A DNA stretch of 6,031 nt from an uncultured Ruminococcus sp. Lineage in GTDB: Bacteria > Bacillota > Clostridia > Oscillospirales > Ruminococcaceae. The first letter of the stretch is position 1, and every line of letters begins with the position of its first letter. Under the pieces are notes generated by a model, which was not told the DNA's origin, ran no database searches, and was given only the letters and a program-made list of their open reading frames with translations. The position numbers were made by a program, and so were the translations under genes. Where the stretch lies: assembly GCA_947177375.1 (NCBI GenBank), contig CAMWUF010000076.1, positions 1 to 6,031 on the forward strand, written 5' to 3'. Positions 1 through 5,440 of the stretch are shown piece after piece.

Positions 1-28
1 TTACCTATATTTCTATACTTTTTGTAAT

Positions 29-50
29 TTGTTGACGTTGTTGACGTTGT
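29..50. repeat. 9-bp tandem direct repeat (TTGTTGACG)x2.4
   Basis: Two perfect copies of TTGTTGACG lie at 29-37 and 38-46, followed by a partial third (TTGT, 47-50). The unit is short and low in complexity. It could be a small protein-binding repeat downstream of the RepA-like remnant, or simple slippage. The sequence alone shows no function. Confidence 0.55.
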
Positions 51-75
51 ATTTTAAGAAATATTTAACGCCAAC

Positions 76-109
76 AAAAAAGTCGTTGATATAGAAATTA
101 ACGACTTTT
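76..109 (-). terminator. Rho-independent terminator for the RepA-like remnant
   Basis: A perfect 10-bp inverted repeat, AAAAGTCGTT (78-87) with AACGACTTTT (100-109), encloses a 12-nt loop. Read on the minus strand the stem is followed by six T residues (complement of A76-81). It lies about 45 nt past the stop of the minus-strand RepA-like remnant (155-157), where its transcript would end. The stem is AT-rich in its outer part, so it is of moderate strength. Confidence 0.7.
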
Positions 110-154
110 AAGTTATAATAATTCAATTATATTGCTTTGGCATAGTGAATTCCA

Positions 155-761
155 TTAAATGTAATCTGTCATGTTATGGATAATAAAGCCATGTTTCACT
201 TGAGTATCATGTTCTCCATTTGTTAAAATACCTCTAACTTTTTTTAATTCGACACTAATTCCACAGACTCTCAACTTAGAGATAAGTGAATTCATAAATT
301 TTGTGGGTTTTTGTGGTAAGAAATCTTCCCCACACTCATCTTTGAATTCTCCTCTAAAATGGTCGTAAGAAATGTTGATACTTTGTCCGTGTACGACTAA
401 GCGCTTGATAACCTCAATAGAAACTTCTTTGTTTTCTTCATCGGTAAAGTTATCATTTTCAATATCTGACAGGCTTTTTCCAGTATGAGCAGATTTAGTT
501 AAATCATCTTTTGTCAGGTCGGTAAAACCGTTCCATTCAAAACGTGCAGTTCTGTTTTCACCTTGGTTGATAATCCGGTAACATGCAGATTTGGCTTTTT
601 TTCTGATAGCTTCATTTAGTCTGTATCATCACACGGCGATCAGAATCTGCTCCAAATGAGCGAATACAGAGGGCAGAACGTGCGCTGTCAATCAATGCTG
701 TACTTCCTGAAACTGCGTTGTTGGCATTTTCTGTTTGAGGTATTTTGTTGACATGTTCAGA
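155..761 (-). pseudogene. RepA-like AAA-family ATPase, truncated and frameshifted
   Basis: This is the C-terminal part of a mobile-element ATPase of the RepA/AAA_25 helicase-like type. Two minus-strand frames carry it. The first (761-612) reads EHVNKIPQTENANNAVSGST, continues through an ALIDSARSAL stretch and ends at MIQTK plus a TGA at 612-614. The second, one base out of register, continues as NEAIRKKAKSACYRII through WNGFTDLTKDDL to a TAA at 155-157. Joining them restores a continuous family-like sequence, so one indel near 612-616 broke the gene. The Walker A and B region expected upstream is absent: an in-frame TAA at 762-764 and unrelated sequence replace it. Such ATPases are common in Firmicutes conjugative elements, where they sit with replication genes. 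The family call is from memory of the conserved SGSTALIDSARSAL-type segment; the frameshift and truncation are directly visible. Confidence 0.75.
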
Positions 762-796
762 TTATCCAGAATCAGAAATACTTTATTTTTATTATA
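753..796 (-). mobile_element. Possible scrap of an IS630-type transposase
   Basis: A minus-strand frame just upstream of the RepA-like remnant reads NKVFLILDNLNM. This resembles the catalytic strand of IS630-family DDE transposases, where a hydrophobic run ends in LDN followed by a helix. It lies exactly where the RepA-like homology stops, so it may mark the junction of an old insertion. The match is about 12 residues, too short to be secure, and the hydrophobic run could be chance. Confidence 0.25.
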
Positions 797-943
797 TCAC
801 ACTTCCTCTTTTTGGGCAAGCTCTTATCAGCAAATCAATAATGACTCTTCTAATTATTCCAATTTTCGTAAAGACACTTTGAGGGGAAACGTAGGAGATT
901 TGATGGATACAAAAGATAAACCCACAAATAAACTTGTCTATGT
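797..943. other. Gene-poor stretch between RepA relic and phosphatase
   Basis: There is no convincing gene here. The only notable signal is a ribosome-binding-like AGGAG at 893-897, five nt before an ATG at 903. It opens a 14-codon plus-strand frame (MDTKDKPTNKLVYV) ending at 945-947, inside the convergent phosphatase gene. This may be the 5' end of a truncated gene or chance. I see no terminator for the phosphatase: GTCTA/TAGAC at 936-949 is only a 5-bp stem and lacks a T-run on the minus strand. Confidence 0.4.
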
Positions 944-1510
944 TTAGACTTGTAGATTCATCCAATCACTCACATTGATCAGAACACCATTGGGGAAATT
1001 AATGCATTGCCAAGCATCATTCGTCACAAGAATTCCGTTTAGAGTGAAGTATAATATTTTCATAATCTGATTATGTGAGCAAATCAAAATATTTTTGTCC
1101 TGATTAACATTTATATAGTTTGCAATTACTTCTAATCGTTTCTGCACTTCATAAATACTTTCCCCATTAGGAGTATCCGCTGATACACCTATTTTACTTC
1201 CGCAGAAAAGAAAGGGATATTTAGCTTTCGCTTCAGCTCTGCTGATGCCTTCCAGTACACCCATATTCCGTTCTGACAACTCATTCATATATTTGATTGA
1301 AAGCATATAGTCATTAGGAATTAAAGAAAGTGTTGAGCGGCATCTTTTTAACGGCGAACACAATACGACATCAAACTTTATATCTGTTGGTAGAAGATTG
1401 ATTATTCTCTGTCCAGAAAGGATTTCACTATCTTCTTTTCCTGATATTATATTATCCCGATTATAGATGGTCTTTAGATGCCGCAGGAAGAACAGGCTCG
1501 TAAGAAACAT
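944..1510 (-). CDS. Histidine phosphatase family protein (PGM-like)
   Basis: A 188-residue cytoplasmic protein of the phosphoglycerate-mutase-like histidine phosphatase superfamily, of usual length. These enzymes use a phospho-histidine intermediate. Visible elements are R10-H11 near the N-terminus, SPLKRCRST (52-60, with the phosphate-binding arginine R56), ELSERNMGVLEG (77-88; E80 sits four residues before G84 as the usual acid), NGES (115-118), and the second histidine H146 in CSHNQI. The canonical RHGET is RHLKT here, and the usual SHGGxI is SHNQI; both replace glycines near the phosphate pocket, so the substrate may be unusual. The gene is the second of an operon, 8 nt after the RtcB-like gene. 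The GAAGG at 1514-1518 is only 3 nt from the ATG and lies just past the upstream TAA (1519-1521), which suggests translational coupling. An in-frame TAA 15 nt upstream rules out a longer start. The substrate cannot be told from sequence; RNA ends or a nucleotide intermediate are inferences from the partner. Confidence 0.88.
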   Translation of the reverse strand: MFLTSLFFLRHLKTIYNRDNIISGKEDSEILSGQRIINLLPTDIKFDVVLCSPLKRCRSTLSLIPNDYMLSIKYMNELSERNMGVLEGISRAEAKAKYPFLFCGSKIGVSADTPNGESIYEVQKRLEVIANYINVNQDKNILICSHNQIMKILYFTLNGILVTNDAWQCINFPNGVLINVSDWMNLQV

Positions 1511-1518
1511 CTCCCTTC

Positions 1519-3858
1519 TTATTTTTTATCAAGGTGAAAATCCTTTGATTTGACAGTACGAGAGCAGAAGCAGTAAACAGGATGCATTATTGTTTTAATG
1601 TGTCCATTGATATGGGAGCATTTTTCTTTAAGGAAATCTTCAATAGAGCTAAAGAGACGAACATGTTTCTCAGGAAAAGCAATTCGATTTTGAGGTGTAA
1701 CATCAAGTTGATGACACACATTCGTTTCAAGAATCAACTGGCGATCCTTTTCATCGGAAACATTCTCTACTCGTATTAACTTTATATCGTCTATAACCTG
1801 TCCCCACCCGTGTGGAACTAAAATTATCTTTTGACTTGTGCCAGGAGGAGTATACGTTTGCCCCTGTCTTCTGCTTACAGAGTATATACAAATATCCTTG
1901 CCAAGCTCAGAAAAAACGGGCAAAATTAAGTCGCTATCGTTGGTAGATCGAGTATCAACAACAAAAGTGCCAATTGCAATAGAGTTGGATGTAGGCATAC
2001 CATAGTGATGTTTAATATTAGGCTGTCCTACGATCTCAGCACCTACCTCAAAAGCAAATTCTTCTGCAATATACTGATGCATCTCCTGATTAAAGTCACG
2101 AAATCTATTAGCATAATCAACAAACTTGACAGCGGTATCTGACCTAACATAGCGTATATATCGTGTTTGATCTTTACTATATAGAGTTTTTATCTTGTTT
2201 TTATACCACACTTTCTCAGTCGGATATAGACCGAAACAGGATTCTTTCGCCTGTTTTGCGCTGCAATGAAGAACAAGATAATAATTTCCAAAATCGTCTT
2301 TTGAGATTATCAGAAAATGGTTACCACTTTCAAAAGAAAATGCATACCCCGTCTCCATAGCACTGGCACATATTTTTCTTACAATGGTTTCAAATGATTT
2401 ATTATCCAGTGTATCTGCATCAAAACCTTTCAGCTTAAACACAGATGAAGTGCAGGTGTTGATGGTTGCGTCAACTGGAACAATGGGAACTGCGCATAAC
2501 CAGTTGTAGTATGCACCAGTCAAGAAACCTCCGGCAATTTTCATAATATTATTCGGAAAGCCCAAATCATTACATGGGATGATTTTTGCCCATCCGTTCG
2601 GATCGTGCATCCGAACCAGCGTATCAAGTAATTCTTCTGTTTTTGATAAATAGGGCAATAAAATTGATTGAGTTTTATCATAGGGTGTAATTGAGAAATC
2701 TCGAGGTTCTTTGCCATTATCACTTTTATTAAATGATGCTCTGACAAGATTATCAAGCTGTACAGGATGAATTTTTTTTATTTTCAAGCCTTTTTCCTTA
2801 TAAGCAAACTCATCATGAATATATTTTTGTTTAACAACATCTGAAAAACTTGTTAGTGGTGACATATCTAGCTCATAAGCATGCTTTATCAAATCATCAA
2901 AATAATCTTTTATTGACTTGTACTCTAAATCGTTGGAATTAAAAAGAAGATATTGACCTCTGTAATGACGAGCATAATCAAAAATATATGTGCTTCTTAT
3001 GAGCAACTGATCGTGAGCAATCAATGCAAATGGTATGTTAAAACTATTCAGTAGAATGATTTCGACTTTTGGACAGTAATCATCTGCCTTTAGTACGACA
3101 TCCATGATATTAGTTAGGGAGTTCTCTATTTCTTTGCTTGCCGATTCCTGATTGATTCCCATATATTTGTAGTTGAGAATAAATATATAGATTTTCTTGA
3201 TCTTATCATTCTGTATCAAATCGTGAATGATAGAGATATTCTTATTGGAGTTAGAGGTTGAAAAAGCATCCTTCAAAGTAGTTCCTGCAATATATACATC
3301 TCCGCTTGAGCTTTTTACCATTTCTTTTCGGATTGGATATGTATCTCTTACATCTTCGTAGCTTGATACACGGCGTTCATATACATCATCAGAATTATGT
3401 GGTTCAGAATATTCGTTCAAAAAGAAGCTAGCAATCTTCCAGCAAAAATCAGGAGTAAATCTTGTATTCGCTGTTTTAGTTTGATGCGTTTCAATCACTT
3501 GGTAACAACGTTTAATGTCCTCAAAGCCGTTTATCTGAGAAAAACTTATATCATCCGTATAGAAAAAATGGAGATATGCTATTAGATTATCAAAATGATA
3601 CTGCTCTCTATTTTCATAGAATTCTTTGTAAACATCATCATTATCTGTAAGATGAATGTTGTTGTTTCGGAAAATATCTTCTGGAAGGTGATCGATTTCA
3701 GACACTAAAGGTTCTAAAACCATAGCCAGTCTTTCTTTACATTCTGAGGCAACATAGGTTTTCCGTAATTCCTTGCTACCAAGTAGAATCATTAAAGCTA
3801 TCGCTACTGGCATATCAGTAGTTACTTCTTTGACTTTACTCTTTTTTGTTATACTCAT
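1519..3858 (-). CDS. RtcB-like RNA ligase with large N-terminal extension
   Basis: A 779-residue protein, about twice the length of RtcB (around 400-480 residues). RtcB joins RNA 3'-phosphate or 2',3'-cyclic phosphate ends to 5'-OH ends using GTP and Mn. Residues 420-700 show its landmarks in order: C469 (metal-ligand position, in INTC), SGNHF with N513-H514, VLH with H531, HHYG with H617/H618, and PHGWGQ with H683 at the position of the guanylylated histidine. H514 to H531 is 17 residues, as I recall for E. coli RtcB. Differences are that SGSRG after the second histidine is CSAKQ, and the usual D-x-x-C is not exact (D463 is six residues before C469). Residues 1-180 are helical and unrecognised. 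Residues 183-345 contain GDVYIAGTTLKDAF, alternating hydrophobic strands and AHDQLLIRS, faintly like a degenerate phospholipase-D domain. The start has a perfect AGGAGG 7 nt upstream. The gene leads a two-gene operon with a phosphatase. The RtcB fold is likely; ligase activity and biological role are inference. Confidence 0.75.
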   Translation of the reverse strand: MSITKKSKVKEVTTDMPVAIALMILLGSKELRKTYVASECKERLAMVLEPLVSEIDHLPEDIFRNNNIHLTDNDDVYKEFYENREQYHFDNLIAYLHFFYTDDISFSQINGFEDIKRCYQVIETHQTKTANTRFTPDFCWKIASFFLNEYSEPHNSDDVYERRVSSYEDVRDTYPIRKEMVKSSSGDVYIAGTTLKDAFSTSNSNKNISIIHDLIQNDKIKKIYIFILNYKYMGINQESASKEIENSLTNIMDVVLKADDYCPKVEIILLNSFNIPFALIAHDQLLIRSTYIFDYARHYRGQYLLFNSNDLEYKSIKDYFDDLIKHAYELDMSPLTSFSDVVKQKYIHDEFAYKEKGLKIKKIHPVQLDNLVRASFNKSDNGKEPRDFSITPYDKTQSILLPYLSKTEELLDTLVRMHDPNGWAKIIPCNDLGFPNNIMKIAGGFLTGAYYNWLCAVPIVPVDATINTCTSSVFKLKGFDADTLDNKSFETIVRKICASAMETGYAFSFESGNHFLIISKDDFGNYYLVLHCSAKQAKESCFGLYPTEKVWYKNKIKTLYSKDQTRYIRYVRSDTAVKFVDYANRFRDFNQEMHQYIAEEFAFEVGAEIVGQPNIKHHYGMPTSNSIAIGTFVVDTRSTNDSDLILPVFSELGKDICIYSVSRRQGQTYTPPGTSQKIILVPHGWGQVIDDIKLIRVENVSDEKDRQLILETNVCHQLDVTPQNRIAFPEKHVRLFSSIEDFLKEKCSHINGHIKTIMHPVYCFCSRTVKSKDFHLDKK

Positions 3859-3865
3859 TGATAGT

Positions 3866-3871
3866 CCTCCT
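3866..3871 (-). promoter_or_regulatory. Strong Shine-Dalgarno of the RtcB-like gene
   Basis: The complement reads AGGAGG, 7 nt before the ATG at 3856-3858. It fixes the start and predicts efficient translation. The spacer contains GACTATC (3860-3866 on the opposite strand as GATAGTC), a heptamer repeated around the promoter, so a bound factor could in principle occlude the site. Confidence 0.9.
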
Positions 3872-3880
3872 ATACATTTT

Positions 3881-3930
3881 CAAAAAAATTTATCCGATTC
3901 CAAAAAAATGCATCATAATTTCAAAAAATA
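3881..3930. repeat. Phased A-tracts, three copies at ~20-bp spacing
   Basis: A-runs at 3882-3888 (A7), 3902-3908 (A7) and 3923-3928 (A6), each preceded by C, start 20 and 21 bp apart, close to two helical turns. Phased A-tracts bend DNA. They lie 45-95 bp upstream of the plus-strand -35 box and in the leader of the minus-strand operon. Bending is inferred; the spacing is visible. Confidence 0.55.
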
Positions 3931-3975
3931 TCACACTTTTTTGTTGAAACAATCCAAAATTTGCAAGTTTTTCTA

Positions 3976-4004
3976 TTGACCTTTTGGAGTTTCTCAAGTA
4001 TAAT
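3976..4004 (+). promoter_or_regulatory. Sigma-A-type promoter, plus strand
   Basis: TTGACC (3976-3981) and a perfect TATAAT (3999-4004) are separated by 17 bp. Transcription would start near 4011 and run towards the TRIC-like gene at 4216, with a ~205-nt leader. A perfect 7-bp inverted repeat, CAAGTAT-AAT-ATACTTG (3995-4011), covers the -10 box and may be an operator. The transcript passes through the opposing promoter at 4058-4086. Confidence 0.8.
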
Positions 4005-4011
4005 ATACTTG
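3995..4011. promoter_or_regulatory. Palindrome over the -10 box (candidate operator)
   Basis: CAAGTAT and ATACTTG are perfect reverse complements around an AAT centre. The palindrome embeds TATAAT of the plus-strand promoter and extends to the expected start site. A dimeric repressor bound here would block that promoter. No regulator gene is visible in the window. Confidence 0.5.
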
Positions 4012-4046
4012 TACAGTAAGTTGCTTGTGAGATTTGATGCACTGAC

Positions 4047-4085
4047 TGACTATCTTTATTATACCACAATTTTAGAGGATAGTCA
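4047..4085. repeat. Inverted repeat TGACTATC / GATAGTCA around the operon promoter
   Basis: TGACTATC (4047-4054) and GATAGTCA (4078-4085) form an 8-bp perfect inverted repeat with a 23-nt spacer. The arms flank the minus-strand -10 box and overlap its -35 box and start region. The core heptamer recurs as GATAGTC at 3860-3866 beside the ribosome binding site. In the plus transcript the arms could also form an RNA hairpin in the TRIC leader. Confidence 0.55.
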
Positions 4086-4086
4086 A
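4058..4086 (-). promoter_or_regulatory. Sigma-A-type promoter of the RtcB-like operon
   Basis: On the minus strand TTGACT (complement of 4081-4086) and TATAAT (complement of 4058-4063) are 17 bp apart. The expected start is near 4051, giving a leader of about 190 nt before the RtcB-like ATG. The transcript runs through the plus-strand promoter at 3976-4004, so the two promoters face each other. Confidence 0.8.
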
Positions 4087-4203
4087 CATATTTGAAAAAA
4101 CAAAAAAATACAAATGTTCGGTAAATCGATAGCCTCTTCGTGCTCTTTTATAATGAGTTTCGTAGAGCGTTCAGTACACATTGTCGCTGATAAATTAACA
4201 GAA

Positions 4204-4208
4204 AGGAG
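4204..4208 (+). promoter_or_regulatory. Shine-Dalgarno fixing the TRIC-like start at 4216
   Basis: AGGAG, within GAAAGGAG, lies 7 nt before the ATG at 4216. The frame is open back to an ATG at 4114, but that start lacks any ribosome binding site and adds 34 residues with no family resemblance. The 4216 start also puts the first membrane segment at the N-terminus, as in the family. Confidence 0.9.
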
Positions 4209-4215
4209 AATTATT

Positions 4216-4983
4216 ATGAAACAGATTGTATTTTCATTACTTTATTACATTGGTATTGCAAGCTGCGGTGCACAAGGGGCTCAAAAGGCAGGACGAGATT
4301 CCAGTCTGCTGCGCACGATTATCTCTGGAGTTGCAAACGGCTTTGGTGGTGGCGTTGTACGTGACATCTTTATTCTCTGCAGAACGCCGGTTCTATTTGA
4401 AGTATCTACTCTTCCCGCCATATTTATTGCAGTTACTTTCTCACTCATCTATCATTATATGGTTCGTCGTGCTCCTCACCGTGAACGTGATTATGAATTA
4501 TGGACAAATTTCGCTGATAGCCTTGGTGTCAGCACATTCATTATCTGTGGAATAAACAATGCGATCCATTTGCCTATTTTTTATCAGATTCTCTCTGGGA
4601 TCACAACAGCATTGGCTGGCGGAATCATTGCAACTATTATTAATCAGAAGCATATTTCTTTCACGCTTTATCAGCCAATTATTATGACAGGAACGCTGAT
4701 GTATTTCTTGCTGGAAAAGGCATATGCTTCGATAGCGGTTTTTGTTCTTTTTCTCTACCTATTTTCCGCAACTCAACTGTGCAACCATGAAGTGAATAGA
4801 GCAGTTTGCAATGCTTTAAGATCACTTTTCTACACATATAATTATTGTCAAGTGCAGTGCATCTACTTGATTGAAAGCAATTTTCACTTCAACTATCGTG
4901 ATGTTCATATCAACAAGCAGAATACGAAAGGATATATCAATCATCGGATTTTCATAAGATGCCATCGTTTTCGCTTCTGTTAA
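4216..4983 (+). CDS. TRIC/UPF0126-like membrane protein with altered C-terminus
   Basis: A 255-residue integral membrane protein of the prokaryotic TRIC channel family (UPF0126/YicG-like), whose members form cation-permeable trimers. Residues 10-80 carry the first half-repeat: a glycine-containing helix, GAQKAGRD (21-28), then NGFGGGVVRD (41-50), the family GGGxxRD motif, followed by RTPVLF. The second half-repeat (100-165) has ADSLG, CGINNAI and TALAGGII; its GGxxRD is degenerate, with no RD after the glycines. Hydrophobic segments continue to about residue 185. Family members are usually about 200-210 residues; here the last ~53 residues are polar and read antisense to an 85-codon minus-strand open frame (4822-5079). 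The original end was probably lost and replaced by read-through into element DNA. It is transcribed from the promoter at 3976-4004, away from the RtcB-like operon. Ion specificity is unknown. Family call good; functionality of the tail uncertain. Confidence 0.8.
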   Translation: MKQIVFSLLYYIGIASCGAQGAQKAGRDSSLLRTIISGVANGFGGGVVRDIFILCRTPVLFEVSTLPAIFIAVTFSLIYHYMVRRAPHRERDYELWTNFADSLGVSTFIICGINNAIHLPIFYQILSGITTALAGGIIATIINQKHISFTLYQPIIMTGTLMYFLLEKAYASIAVFVLFLYLFSATQLCNHEVNRAVCNALRSLFYTYNYCQVQCIYLIESNFHFNYRDVHINKQNTKGYINHRIFIRCHRFRFC

Positions 4984-5079
4984 TCTGTATCGTTCATTAA
5001 TTGGCAATTTCACAAGTTTCTTTGGTATTTTTGGTGCATCCGCCCCCTCATCTTTTGTGAAAAGGGCGGATTTTTGTTG
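4822..5079 (-). pseudogene. Remnant of an unrecognised minus-strand gene
   Basis: An 85-codon minus-strand frame, open from after a TAG (5080-5082) to a TGA at 4822-4824, reads TKDEGADAPKIPKKLVKLP near its beginning, then NERYRLTEAKTMASYENPM. This looks like true coding sequence: charged, with a basic linker and a helical stretch. There is no ATG near the beginning and no good ribosome binding site before the GTG at 5011-5013. It directly follows the frameshifted fragment upstream (5048-5198) and may be the rest of the same gene. It is fully antisense to the end of the TRIC-like gene. I do not recognise the family. Confidence 0.4.
5038..5075 (+). terminator. Probable terminator downstream of the TRIC-like gene
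   Basis: ATCCGCCC (5038-5045) pairs perfectly with GGGCGGAT (5064-5071) around an 18-nt loop, followed by T residues to 5075. It is by far the most GC-rich stem here and lies 55 nt past the TRIC-like stop, on its strand. The minus strand has no T-run after the stem. The same bases also fall within minus-strand coding relics, so the hairpin may be partly inherited. Confidence 0.65.
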
Positions 5080-5198
5080 CTATAAGGCTTTGTATACTGC
5101 CATCTATTGCAATATCAAATAAAAAATAATCAGCACATATGTAAGTTCTCTCTACAGCATTATTCAATCATATTATAATTGGATAATACATTAGACAT
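5048..5198 (-). pseudogene. Small frameshifted element gene, family unknown
   Basis: An ATG at 5196-5198 has a good ribosome binding site (GGAG, complement of 5207-5210, 8 nt away) but its frame, MSNVLSNYNMIE, stops after 12 codons at 5160-5162. Dropping one T at that point joins it to a frame reading NAVERTYICADYFLFDIAID and on to a TGA at 5048-5050. The continuity suggests a real small gene with a one-base frameshift. It lies 53 nt after the RecD-like remnant in the same direction, so the two were probably in one operon. I do not recognise the family. Confidence 0.5.
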
Positions 5199-5251
5199 TA
5201 TCACCTCTCCAAATTTTCTTTTTACCGTTATACCATAGAACTGAAAATATT

Positions 5252-5440
5252 TCAACCATTTTTTAGGCGGTCTTTCAGCTTTGTGTTCCGTTTTGTGACA
5301 GTGATATGTTCCACAGCGTAGGCAACGGCTTTTTTCGTGCCAATCAAAACCAGCATTTTCCTGGCTCTGGTAATTTCAGTATAGATTAAATTTCTCTGTA
5401 ACATGATGAAATGTGTCATAGTGAAACATTGAGATTGATT
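5252..5440 (-). pseudogene. C-terminal fragment of a RecD-like DNA helicase
   Basis: Minus-strand frame with natural stop TGA at 5252-5254, beginning just after an in-frame TGA at 5441-5443. It reads MTHFIMLQRNLIYTEITRAR, then KMLVLIGTKKAVAYAVEH and TKRNTKLKDRLKNG. The NLIYTxITRAxK segment is the conserved C-terminal helicase motif (motif VI region) of RecD2/UvrD-C-like superfamily 1 helicases, and the arginine in TRAR is the usual nucleotide-contacting one. Only about 62 residues remain of a protein normally over 700; all of the ATPase N-terminal part is missing. Such helicases are common cargo or conjugation-associated genes in Clostridia elements. Confidence 0.8.

Noticed and set aside
29..50. 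CRISPR-like or spacer-repeat reading of the tandem repeats
   Set aside because: The units are 9 bp with no spacers; the repeats at 5841-6017 are 10 bp in mixed orientation. Neither fits a CRISPR array.
735..947. 70-codon plus-strand frame across the RepA relic edge
   Set aside because: It is antisense to the RepA-like and putative transposase scraps, has no ribosome binding site at its first ATG, and its composition is not protein-like. Only the small AGGAG-ATG at 893-905 is mentioned.
936..949. Terminator for the phosphatase operon (GTCTA/TAGAC)
   Set aside because: The stem is only 5 bp, overlaps the stop codon and has no T-run on the minus strand.
4080..4185. Short minus-strand frame beginning MCTERSTKLIIKEHEE upstream of the operon promoter
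   Set aside because: No ribosome binding site and it ends in low-complexity sequence at the -35 box. It could be a relic but cannot be supported.
4114..4215. 34-residue N-terminal extension of the TRIC-like protein
   Set aside because: There is no ribosome binding site before 4114, while the ATG at 4216 has AGGAG at 7 nt and begins where family similarity begins.
4226..4555. 109-codon plus-strand frame overlapping the TRIC-like gene
   Set aside because: Out-of-frame shadow of the TRIC-like gene, which has the ribosome binding site and family motifs.
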